From Absidia repens (Eukaryota > Mucoromycota > Mucoromycetes > Mucorales > Cunninghamellaceae), in the NCBI GenBank assembly GCA_002105175.1, contig MCGE01000001.1, positions 434,001 through 498,000 on the forward strand: a stretch of DNA of 64,000 nt. The letters run 5' to 3'. This document shows positions 1 to 11,000 of this stretch, piece by piece. Within the stretch, counting starts at the first letter, position 1, and each line of letters begins with the position of its first letter. A program made the translations under genes and the position numbers. The notes under the pieces were generated by a model, which was given only the letters and a program-made list of their open reading frames with translations, made no database searches and was not told the origin of the DNA.

Positions 1-1102
1 GTTTATTTTACCTTCACCACAGATAACACCACAGCACCATTGGCATGTTGAAGTCTTGGTAAGATACGCTCGCATACACTTTCGGCTTCCTTGGTAGAGG
101 TCACCTTGTAGTCCGCCAATGCTGTCAGAATAGAAATTTGTCCCCATCTAATGAAAAGTTTTTTTAGTCATGTATCAATAGTTATATATTCAAGCGAGCA
201 CAAAGTTACTTACTCAGTACATTCGTTCAGTGCATTCAAAAGTTTGTTGAGAGTAGAAGCGCTGATAACAAAAACATCCTTATTGTTGGAAACTTCATGG
301 ATGTCAGCCAAAGCAACCACGGCATTAGCAACCACCATAGGATTGACATCAGATACCATTTCCTTGACATCCTTCACAAAGTCTTGTTCCACTGTAAGTT
401 CTGGATTCAATTCATACAATTTGGCCACACACAAAGCAGCTGTTTTCCGTACATAAGGGTTTTCGTCCTATAACAGTGGTATCAAGGAGTTGAGTCATTT
501 GCCCATAACCCCTCCACATCTTTACACAGTAAATGTGAATAACTACCATACCTTTAAACACTTTCGAAGAGGTTCTGTCAAATAATCCATGATTTTATCC
601 ACTCGTAAACAGCCCATAGTACGAATAGCCAGGGCGCGAATCAAAGGATTTGGGTCATCAGAATCCTTGACAAAGGTGTTGACAGCAAGAATCACTAGTT
701 CAGGTTGAGATTTGGCGTAGTTCATCAGATACAAATAGACCAATTTCTTGAGTTCCAGGTCTTCAGTTTGCATGTTCTTGAGCACATCGGGAAACAGACC
801 AGACACATCCTTCCCCACCGTCATGTTTGCTATCACCTTTTTCACTGCATCCTTACGAACATGTCGGTATTCACTGTTCAGTTCTGCCTTCAATTCATAG
901 TTTTCACCTTTTTTAAATTAAAGTTGGGGTAGGTAGGTAGCCGAAGTTGTGGTTATATAGTAAGATGATGATGATAATAGGAAGTGTGGAGTGTTAGTTT
1001 CATCATTCATAATACATAGCCTGTAGGTTTTTCTTTGTTGGCATGGTAGCTGTATTGTCACTTACCTTTTTTATTGGTGGTAAAGAACTTTGGGCGATTC
1101 AT
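1..1102 (-). CDS. Beta-adaptin (AP-1/AP-2 complex large subunit beta), N-terminal part
   Basis: Large beta subunit of a clathrin adaptor complex, acting in vesicle budding at the plasma membrane or trans-Golgi. Four exons are readable: 1066-1102 (starts [14 protein letters not shown]), 552-907, 214-467 and 12-147. All splice phases agree and give 261 codons before the window edge, where a donor (GTAAAA) starts the next intron. The diagnostic adaptin N-terminal HEAT-like trunk is seen, with the stretches [47 protein letters not shown] and [15 protein letters not shown]. The ATG at 1102 is preferred because it gives the classical FTTxKKGE start. The C-terminal trunk, hinge and appendage lie outside the window. 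From the N-terminus alone I cannot separate AP-1 beta from AP-2 beta. Confidence 0.95.
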
Positions 1103-1876
1103 GTATTTTAATGAGAAAGACAACGTAAATAGATATATAAAGAGAAAAAGTGGAAAGTGTGAAGAAGGTTGACGGAAAACAAGAACACGAAAGAAAAAAG
1201 ACAAAATCTGAGCGGTGTTCAAAAAATATCACCAGCAACAAAATTGCACCAGCAACAAGCATCCACCGAGCCTCAACGCTGGAATTAAAAACGGGAGTTG
1301 GGAAAATTTTCATTTTCATTTATACAGTACCATCATCAGAACTCTCAAAGCCCCTTCAATAGAAACAAAAAAAAAGACGCCAAATATAATATGTCAGTTA
1401 TCCCGAAATAAATTTCGTTGGGAGCTGTAGCAGGCATTTATATTCTTGAACAGGCCCATATTCAAGCTGTATATTATGACGTAAAAGGAAATCATGCAAA
1501 ATAAGAATACAACCATTTTTCCGTTGGACAGGAGAGAATAGAATTCATTTCCAGTAAATGCATAGGTAATATTGTGTTTTTTATGCTATAAAGAACAAAT
1601 GCCAAACGTTTTATGATATACTCTAAAATGCATGTGTGCCCTTTTTACTGGGTCGGAGTGTTATAAGTGTCACTTTTTTTCTTCATTTCTGAGAATAAAG
1701 GTATATGTAAACCTTGTTTCTGATGAAAATATACATGGTAGCTAGCTATACCGCTCCCCCTTTTTTGTTTCTCTCTCTTGCCTTTTCTTTCTTCTTTCCT
1801 TTTTTTTTTCTTTATATATTTTCTTTCTTCCTTTCTTTTGCAAACCACCCTATATGATCTTCCTCTTTAGTATAGC
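1103..1876. promoter_or_regulatory. Divergent intergenic region between beta-adaptin and the RRM gene
   Basis: No convincing gene is present; open frames here are short and unlike proteins. The right part (about 1760-1860) is strongly pyrimidine-rich on the + strand, as fungal core promoters often are, and ends directly before the ATG at 1877. It must hold the promoters and 5' leaders of both flanking genes. No specific factor site was recognised. Confidence 0.5.
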
Positions 1877-3509
1877 ATGGACGAACAACAACATTTAGAA
1901 GACGATACAAATAAAGCTGCAAATAGTGTAAAATCACCCCAACCCCAAGTCCCACCGGCATCATCATCAGCAACAGCAGAGGTGGCAGATTTACCTATGG
2001 CGCCTTCAATCAATGATGAACCTGCCATTATCTATATTTGCTCACCAAACCAATCAAAGCAAAAGCAATTGGAATCCATTCTGGACGAATTAAATCCCAG
2101 CTACAGGTAAAACTGGATTTTTTTTTTTTTTGGCAAGGCACAGCAGTAGTTTGATCTTATTTTTATAATATATATATAGTGTTCTTTATTATTCGGCAGA
2201 TACGAAGGATGATGACAATGATGAAAGGAAAATGTCAAACTCTGAAGAAAATGATGTGATGGCTATTGGTTCCATTCGATTTCCCACGACACTTCAAGGT
2301 ATACCATTAAAATGTTCCTCTTATGTGCCTTCTTTTTAAAGGAAATACTTATTTTTTTTTTTTTATATCTCATCTGTTTAGCTGAAAAGGTGTATGCACT
2401 AGTAAATGGTACATCATTACCGTCATCCGTTCCTTCCACGTCATCGTTATCACCGACAATCATTCAATTGCGTTACAACTCCTTCTCTCGTCACTATCAT
2501 GGCGACACTACTACGTTACTGGTTGATAATTTACCGGATACCATGTCAATATCGTCGATCTATGATCTCCTTCGACAATATGGTCCCATCGCAAAATGTC
2601 GTCGAGTTTGCAATACTGAATATGATATTGGTAAAGTGCAAAGCCAATCGACACCGTCGCTTGAAAAAAGAGTCGAGGTTGAATTTTTTCGAAAGGAAGA
2701 TGCCAATTATGCTCAGACACAGCTCAGTCGAATCTCTTTTGATGATCATGACCTCTCAATGTAATAGTAAATCCTTGGAAGAAAAAGAAAAAAAAAGTAT
2801 GTTTCTATGTAACTTCTGACCTCTCCTCTAGCACAGTGATTACTGGTATACCTAATCGTAGTAAGCCTATTGCACACCGCGATCGTTTAGGAAATACAAA
2901 TTCCGCTCAGGTAACATGCGACCCTCCCCCCCCCAAAAAATTAGGTTGACTGACCCTTTTTTATTCTTTCTTTTGCTCTTTCATTTTTTCATGTAGACTG
3001 GAACATCACCACCAAACAAAAGCAAAAGGAAGGATAAAACAGACTATCACAACACTTGCTACAACAAGATGACAAACAAGCCCAGCAACGACAACAGCAT
3101 CAGTTACAAGTGGAAATCAAACCATCGATGGATCTTTGCAATTTGTATATCAAAGGCCTCTCACTCTCAATGACCAGCAACGAGCTCTTCAATCTCTTCA
3201 AACCTCATGGTCGTATTATTAGTGCACGCGTGATGGCCAACGAACAAGGTGTGTCCAAAGGATTTGGGTTTGTCAGTTTCAGTCAGCCCATTGAGGCAGC
3301 ATCTGCGCTTGTTCATCTGCACCAACATTACAGCATTTTATTCCATGAACCAAAAGTGCCTCGCTCTGATCACGATATTCAGCAACAATACTGGTCTTTG
3401 GCTCATTCCCCTCTTGGTGGCTATTTTTATTCTACGACGGTCTCTCTGCCATCACCTCCAGCAGCCCTGGATACTGCAACCAATCCTACCATGACTGGAA
3501 TGCCTCCTC

Positions 3510-3543
<34 letters not shown>

Positions 3544-3913
3544 TATGCCACCGCCTCCGCCTCCACTAGGTACTGGAATGCCCTATTATCTTTATTCCGC
3601 GGCACCACCTCCACCACCTCCACCATTTGGATATCCTCCTACCACACCTTATTATTATCATCATCCACCACCACCACCTCCTCCTCATATGTACTATGCA
3701 CCCTACCCTTACTCAACTCCGCCCATTCCTTCTACCTCTCCCTCCGTTGTTCAACGGTGTGAAATGCAACAAGCTGTGCAACAGGCCCTGACCAACGATA
3801 AACAGCAGCAAGATATGGTCGATATGCTTATGAACTTGGATGAAACAGAAAAACAACAGTGTCTGACCGATATCGCTTACCTCAAAGAAAAAATGGATCA
3901 ATTTCATGGATGA
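1877..3913 (+). CDS. Multi-RRM RNA-binding protein with proline-rich linker and MLLE-like tail (frame break)
   Basis: Likely cytoplasmic or shuttling mRNA-binding protein of the poly(A)-binding-protein-like group. Exons 1877-2106, 2180-2298, 2382-2760 and 2832-2910 join in phase; the last exon runs from about 2997 or 3086 to the TGA at 3911-3913. A degenerate RRM-like N-terminus (IIYICSPNQSKQ) is followed by one RRM (TTLLVDNLPDTMSISSIYDLL) and a canonical RRM with RNP2 LYIKGLS and RNP1 KGFGFVSF. Then come an alanine run, long proline/tyrosine stretches, and a C-terminal helix pair (QDMVDMLMNLDETE) resembling the PABP MLLE core. The frame entering at 2997 stops early; the RRM2 frame is blocked upstream by TAA at 3035-3037. 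This is either an assembly deletion in the A-run 3036-3039, a late acceptor at 3085, or a real break. No precise orthologue is assigned. Confidence 0.75.
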
Positions 3914-3961
3914 TGGATGATTTTTTTTCTTTTTCTTTTTTTGGCTTTTGGACCGTCCTCT

Positions 3962-3995
<34 letters not shown>

Positions 3996-4407
3996 GTGAT
4001 GCATCGCATGAACTCATGCTTGGTAGTATATTAGTTTTGGTATCAGTAGCAATACTTTATTTTATGTTTTTTTTTTTTTTAATATGGTTGAATAGAATAG
4101 TATATATTGGAGAGGGAGAGAAAGGGGAGGGGGGAGTTTATACAACACTTTTGCTTTACAATAAAAAAGAATATAAAAAATGCCATTCTCAAAGTCTTCG
4201 ATTTTTTTTTTTTTTTTTTTTTGGGCAGTCCACTCAATTTCTGGTAGAGAAAATAGACGATACCGTCGGTCTTTCAATAAGCTTATTCTTTTGAGTTTTT
4301 TGAAAGTCCAAAAAAAGGGGGGGAGTTGCTTTCTTTCTTTCTTATGCTTCACACCATTCCTTCAAAATAGCACTATTGTTTTTTTGATTAATAGCCTTTC
4401 GTTTCAA
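3914..4407. other. Convergent intergenic spacer with long T runs
   Basis: This spacer lies between the 3' ends of the RRM gene and the LIM gene. It contains T runs at about 3966-3994, 4068-4080 and 4203-4222 and an AATAAAA at 4160. I see no coding potential beyond low-complexity frames. It presumably holds both 3' UTRs and poly(A) sites. Confidence 0.5.
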
Positions 4408-6069
4408 CTACATACATAGGAGAACATGGATATTTTTCTTTGTTAGTTGCATTACGATCTAGACAAATAGCCTTGTCATCGACTTACCAGACAAGTGGTA
4501 CACGTTGGAACAAGTAGATCCTTCTCAGGTGTGTGATGAATTTTAGCCGAAGAATCAAGGACTTTGCGGCATGAACTACATACAAGACACTGACGATGCC
4601 ATTTTGCTGCGCGGGGACCAGTACATTCTTCATGAACGGATGCTATACGCGATTGACATCCAGGACATACTTTGATAGCACCGAATTGGGGAACTGCAGG
4701 ACGTTTTTTTTGACCATGATTTTTTTTGACTCGCATCAGCTCCGATGGATGGACTGGCTTTACCGGTACTGTTGACTGATCGATAGTGGACAAGGTAAGA
4801 TTTTGGTCGATGGAGTTTATCGATGCTGATCCATGTGGCGATGGTGCTGATGATGAAGTTGCTATTGACGAATTAGCATCATCTTGATAGGTCTCATACT
4901 GGCACATGGACTCTATATATTGTTGATGTGGTTGCGGGACAACTTTCCATTGGGCGTCATTAGCGATGGTGTACTGGTCTTGTGGAAAATGAACATGGTG
5001 ACAAGGACGACAAAATACCCGAGTTTGGTCTTTCTGGCAGTAGATACTGGCCGATTTTATTATCTCTTGACAACCAGTGCAGCGGAAACACTATGGTAAG
5101 GAAAAAAAACATAACGAAGGGTATATGTTAGAAATTGATAGACTGAATTTAAAATATTGTTTTATGATTTTTTTTTTTTTTTTACTTCAGGATGCAGCAC
5201 AGCTGTATGGATACAAAGGTATTTATCAAGTATGGAATGCTTACAATGGGTACAAGATCTGTCTTGGATGGGGGAACTGACCACACACTGGAATAGCAAT
5301 AGTGGGATATTTTAGATTAGATATGGTTAGATTAGAACAGTTTAGTATATACTCTCTTTTTGTCATTTTTTTAATTTATATTTTATTACCTCTGGATGAT
5401 ACGTTTGTCGTTGTGCATCCAAATAAATAATGGGGGATTGAAACGGTTGTTGACATTCATAACACAATAGGCATGACCAATGATATTTTTTACTCTCATC
5501 ATTACTTAATTGCACCAACTTTCCTGAGAGTCGTTCGAGGCACTGGGCACATTCATTTGCTTGCTGTTTAGATGATGTTGAAAGGGACAGTGATGGGGAT
5601 GGGGAAGATACGGATGGGGATAGTGAATATGTCGATGATATTGGTGATCGAGAGGGACTGGGGACAATGCGGCATTTTTTGTCAAATAAAATGGATGGTA
5701 TTTTTCGCAGGTCGTCCTTTTTGGTGTGTATCACTGCCCCGGAACCTAAGGAGGATCCTTGCTCCATATCCCCCACAACATGATCTACGTATTTACTTGA
5801 TGTGTACCAAAAAAATGAAAAATGTCAGAATATGTGTGGTTTCAACAATTTGTTTTTGTACCTTGATTTCCAACGATCTAAGCTGAAATATCTAGAGAGT
5901 GATGAAGGACCTGAAAGCACGCAAAATATTCGGGGGATTAATGGATTGGGGTTCTTTTTTTTTGTTTTGAATATGAAAAGACACTCTTCTTACTTGTATA
6001 AAGGATACTGCCGCACTTTTTGCATTTATCAGTTCTTCCTAGCTCGCCACATTTTTTGCAGTATGGCAT
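4408..6069 (-). CDS. Three-LIM-domain protein
   Basis: Zinc-binding adaptor protein of the type that docks on actin, septin or polarity complexes; the partner is unknown. The model is 5994-6069, 5390-5784, 5186-5287, 4488-5090 and 4408-4458, giving 408 aa with consistent phases. The N-terminus carries two extra CxxC pairs (YCKKCGE and KCKKCGS). A serine-rich spacer follows, then LIM1 (CAQC...HWSCLLCYEC), LIM2 (CTHC...HPECFRCTGC...CRPC), a serine/proline linker, and LIM3 (CPGC...HRQCLVCSSC...CTTC). LIM1 appears to lack a normal final ligand pair: where CxxC/D is expected the sequence reads CVVS. The 209-nt first intron is longer than the others and could hide a small exon near 5860-5890. Several fungal paxillin-like proteins have related architectures, but I cannot name an orthologue. 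Confidence 0.85.
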
Positions 6070-6869
6070 TTTTTTTTCAGTACAGTGTGTCCCTGAACAA
6101 TGAAAGCGAAAGAATATATAAAAGCAGAAAAAGAAATAGAGCAAAGAAAGTGAACATTTATATTCCAAAGAAAGGTATGCACTATATATATTCACATCGG
6201 GACATTTATTATGGCCAGTGCCTCGCATTATTGGTGAATCGGATATAGACGTGGAAATTGGCCTCCAAAATATATTTTCAAGAAATTGGACTCTCAATTC
6301 ATCAATGAACATTCCTGTCAGTTCCCTGATTTGGATTGATTTTTACATATAAAAGAAAAACCTATATATTTGAAAAGAATAAATCACCTGAATTCTGATG
6401 TCCGCCAATTATCATAGGTGATTCCTTTCTATCACCCCTCACAACCAACACATTTTTTTTTTTTTTTTTTTTTCAGTCAAGTTCATTTGTGTTGTTTGCT
6501 TCGCTAAAACCAGTGCTTTTGTAGATGTATTTACGAAGTATTTATTTATATTATAAGGTATAAACGTAACGTGTGATAAATTAAGAGGGTAAAAATATCG
6601 ACAGTGGCAGGTTAGGCTATTCTACGGTGTATAGCAAGCTATCCTAATGATCAGGTGAGTGCGAAGGCATCGTGGCATCTGCGTTCTATCATACCAATGC
6701 TGAATGAAGGCAGCTGCATAAAAAAAGAGGACCAATGTTGAATTATGAAGGCGTCTGTATAAAAATATGGGTATCATGTATCATACTTCACGCTGCAGAA
6801 TAGAAAAAAAAAAGAGAAGGTTGTCTTTTTTTGTTTCACCAATAAAAATAATCAAAAGAACCACAGAAA
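6070..6869. other. Upstream region of the LIM gene
   Basis: Intergenic DNA with a T run near 6452-6473 and no believable coding frame. It should contain the LIM gene promoter in its left part and the upstream flank of repeat copy A in its right part. The 6600-6760 segment is less AT-rich than its surroundings but encodes nothing I can recognise. Confidence 0.4.
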
Positions 6870-7559
6870 ACATTTCAAATTCCGCCCACGTGAATATTTA
6901 TTTACCCGCAATTTTTTATATATACGTCTCTTCTTTTCTTTTTCTTCTTTCCTTCTTTTTTTTTTTTTTTTTTTTTTTTTTACCATTCAACTTATCAGAG
7001 GTCATGCTGGACTTAGATTAGTGTCAGGGCTTAGTTTAGAAGGGGTTTCAGAACAGGGATTACAAGATGCATGGGGAAACCCTTTCATTTTGGATCTAGG
7101 ATTCATAGCCACCATTACTAATTGGCTTTCTGGAGTCATCACTGACTTTGTTTAGCGTTAGTTTGCCATAGTTTGAATCTGTCTTTGAATAAAATTTGTC
7201 TCCTTTTACTTGCTTTAATGAAAAATTGTCCCAGTAGTCTCTTCCATGACTTTTGCAATAGGTCTCTTTTACTGCCTTTACCACTTTTGATTAGTGTTGA
7301 CCGTAGCTGTGCTTCAATAAAAGATATTCATTTATAGTTATGTCTGCCTTGTACAGTATATTAGATCCATTTTTACAATTCTCTCTTTAAGTTAGTGTCT
7401 ACCATTCTCCAGATCTCTCATTCGTCCCCCCCCATTATAGTTCCATTAGATCCCTTTGCCATTGACCTTCGCAGTTTATACTTATTCTTCAATAAAACAT
7501 TTTCATTTTTTTTTTTAAAACCATTAATCTCTTCTGTCAGACACATATGATATTGAGCG

Positions 7560-7596
<37 letters not shown>

Positions 7597-7640
7597 CAGA
7601 GCATACAAACAATATACGCCTCAGTAAACGTTCTCACCCA
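6870..7640 (+). repeat. Dispersed repeat family, copy A (E-box, mini-ORF, multiple AATAAA)
   Basis: One of five related copies in this window (others near 15240, 38440, 43640 and 59710). Reading on the + strand: TTTCAAATTCCGCCCACGTG ends in a CACGTG box at 6887-6892; a pyrimidine/T-rich stretch; CATTCAACTT near 6984; a mini-ORF ATG-CTG-GAC-TTA-GAT-TAG at 7004-7021; the sequence TAGTGTCAGG; a core GGGATTACAAGATGCATGGG at about 7057; then sub-repeats with AATAAA at about 7186, 7315 and 7492. No long open frame and no transposase or reverse transcriptase is present. The right border is approximate because similarity fades. Confidence 0.8.
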
Positions 7641-8091
7641 CACTAAAATAATTGTTGATGTTCTGTTTTGATATTTTTATTTACATCATCACAAAGGAAC
7701 GAAAACAACAATGACAAACAAAGCAAACAGACGCAATGATAATATATACGACTGACCAACTTGTCTAACTAAAAAAAATCAAAACTTCAATCCTTATCAG
7801 ACGCACAACTCCATCTTTTGTCACATCACAACACACACCTGATACCTTCCCGTAGAAACCAATTAGCTCATTAATACACTACCAGCACCAGACGACCGCT
7901 CTAATGACATTTTTTCCAATACGGGTTGACAATCATAAATGGTAAATTTCTAACAGCCTTGGTTGACCACAAGAGTAATTTATTAAACATATGATAAAAT
8001 AGAAATAAGATGGGGGGGGGTATGTACACTAAGTAACTTGTAACTTGTAATTCTAATTCTAGTTTTTCTAGTTCTAATTCTAGTTCTAATT
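7641..8091. other. Spacer and TTI1 3' UTR with TTCTAA microsatellite
   Basis: Mostly AT-rich sequence without a gene. At about 8039-8093 there is a degenerate tandem array of AATTCTAGTT/TTCTAA units that runs right up to the TTI1 stop codon and so lies in its 3' UTR. Opposite-frame translation gives a spurious Glu-Leu repeat. Confidence 0.5.
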
Positions 8092-11000
8092 CTATACATG
8101 GGGATCTTGATCCATGGACGCCATGATTCTTCCAGCATTGGTGTAATAATCCTTGTTGTGAGCCGCCATCCAATCAGGTACCACAAGTGCATTTAGCTTG
8201 ATATCCAAGTCGTCCCGAATCTGGGGCGGTTGTAAAACAGGCGTTTCCAAGAGAGTAAACACATGTAGCCATACGGTATCAGGATGATGTCGAAACAATG
8301 TCAGATACAGTTGGATCGCCAATGTTTGTAGTTCAGGATGCACATGTATTTCCGATAGCAGCCATGTCGTTGATTCCAACATGGCAAGGACCACCGGTTG
8401 GTTCAAAGGAATGTGATCCGCCGCACGCATTAGCGTTTCCAGCAAGCACCGCTGCAATCGATGAGGATATGAATAAGTCGAGTAGATCAATGTGGCCTTA
8501 CTCATGTTGATGTCACCCTGGTGCAAGAGTCGCTGATACCTAGGCCATACATTATCCATGAACCGCTGAGAAATAAATTCACCCCGTGTTTCCGCAAGTA
8601 CCTGCACCAGTTGCGCTGCATAAAAGGCCACATAGTGTGTTGTATCGTCCAGTCGGTTCATAATCAATGGCCATGCTTGATGAATCACAGGATCCAATTT
8701 GTCCGTTTTCGTCGCCAGAATCCGAACACCATTGGTAAACAGTTGTAGCATTTGCGAGCGAAGCTGATCAGAGGGTGAGGTGAGGAAGTGTGTTGATTTC
8801 AGCATAATTTTCAACGTCAAATCCTGTGGATTGGTGAGAGGTATGGTTGAATCATCGGCCTTTTGATTTCCTTCAGCATCATCACCACCATCGTCTGTTG
8901 CATTTCCGTCGTCGTTGTTTTGGGCTTTTCCAGCAGCCTCGGTTTGGGCCATCAGTTCCAATATATCCTTATCCTCTTTTCCATCCTTTCGTTGTGCCAT
9001 AAAATACTTTCCAATGTCATCCATAGTGCTTGGTGTATCGAAGACTGTTGACGCATCTTCCTTTGCTTGTTGGTGCTGTTTGATAAATTCTTCGATCGGG
9101 GAAGACACGGATCCCACGGTGCTTTTGTTCCTGTCATCATCATCATCGCCATTACCAGAAGATCGTTTGCCGTCGCTATCCACTACTGCCGCTGCTGATA
9201 TCGAGGTTGCTGCCGTTTGTACAATTTCCACCAATACTCCACATAGCTGTCGACAGAGTCCTTCATGTAGATGGTAGCGATCCAAAGCATAAAAAATTTC
9301 TTCCACCGAGTCCTGCAGGTAATCAAGTGAGGTCAGGCCACATACATGTACAAGAGCCTTGAGAACCAGCGGTGCCTGTGGGTTGTCATACAGCATCCAG
9401 ATACGTTGAGAGACGGAATTGATGATATAATCCATATTGCTCATTGCCAAAAGTCGACCATTTCGTTCACCACAGATCAAAGCTATGTTGTCCAAAGCGA
9501 TCATAGCATACGAGTGAATGGCCACATTGGTTGACCCCAGATGCGCCAAAATCGGATAGAGGAGTGTAATCAGATGTTCCGTTGTCTTTTCTTTGCCAAG
9601 CACACCGACTGCCAAACTGACAATTTGCAATCCAAGACACAGTGTCACTACCCTATTTCCTTCAAGATCCACCCTCGTTGAGTTGTCTGCCATCACAGCT
9701 GTCGCCTTTTTGTTTTTCGAGCCGAGTGTTGTTGTTGTTGCCGCCATCAAGGTTTCCGCCATACCTTTCAAAATCCGTTGAGCCTGTTGTTGAAGTTCCA
9801 GTTTGGCCAACCTTTGATCACCATCGCCATCGTCATCGTTGTCATCATCATCATCATCATAAGTCACCATCGAGTCCATCGAAATGTCATCGTCAATCTC
9901 CGTTGAGGCAGCACCAGCCAGGAGAGAATGTACAACGAAAGCCGCTTGAGGTAAAAGTTGATCCAAGGAAGAGAGTGCATTGTCGTTTGAGAAAGCGTCC
10001 ACCTGAATGTATTCCATGAAGTGCGTCAGCCATCGTTGCACTGGTGCATACCTTCCAATGACATTGAGCATATGCGCCGCCTGATCTGCCGTTGCCGTTG
10101 TTACCAAATGCGTGAAGCGTAGTTTCGGAAAAGTGACAGTCCTTGATGGATGATGATCCTCCGCCTCGTCCATGATACCATCGTTTTCAAGTTCAATGTA
10201 TCGTGCCGATTGTTTTTCCTCCAATACATTCAAGCTGTGTTTGTCGATTTCCAAAGCCGCCAGCCAACCATCGGATATTCGATTCAAAGATGTATCAAAC
10301 ACCGTCCCCGCGTGATGTTGTAAAAAGTAGGTGTACCCAGTGATCCGGCGCATAGCATAAAGCTTACTTTGTTCATCCCCGGAAATCAATTGTTGTGGTA
10401 GGCTCAAGATGGCAGAGTACAGTCCTTCCTTGAGTTTCGGCATCAATGTGGCTACAAACAACCGAGTCGATTTGAGCTGTGCAATCCGTTCTTTGCAGGT
10501 TGTGGCCACTTGTGGGTAGTCGTCGTCAATCAATTGAACCATGGTGTCGATAAAAATGGGAATACAGTTGTCCAACGTTGCCCAACAACATGTCAGCAAT
10601 TTGTAGCTTAGATTGACAAAGGCCAACCTCACGTTCCAGTTTGGGTGATGACTGATTTTCATGATGTCCTTGAAGAATGTGTATAGGGTTGATTTCGATT
10701 TCGTATACCATTCTTGACTTCGTTTGACCTGAATGCTGCCTTGTTGTGGATTTGCTGAAGTACTGTGAATACCATCCGCATTGTTGCTTTTGTCCTCGTC
10801 GTCGTCGTCGTTTCCAGTCCCAGAACCCAATGATTTATCCCGAATTGATATAGTGTGCCAGAGATGTTTCAGATCATCGAGGGAGTCTACATTGCTGATA
10901 AAGGACTTGTTGAAGCGATTGTCCATCACCGTTTGCACCATGTCACCAAGAAGATCCAGCGCATAAGTAATCACCTGGTTGTTTTCCTTTTCCTGCTTCT

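Noticed and set aside
5860..5890. Possible small exon of the LIM gene (GATCGTTGGAAATCAAG before a GTACAA donor)
   Set aside because: Every acceptor choice either introduces a stop or breaks the phase; skipping it joins 5994 to 5784 in frame.
8043..8173. Minus-strand frame giving a Glu-Leu repeat protein
   Set aside because: It is a translation of the AATTCTAGTT microsatellite in the TTI1 3' UTR, in a frame overlapping the real TTI1 end.
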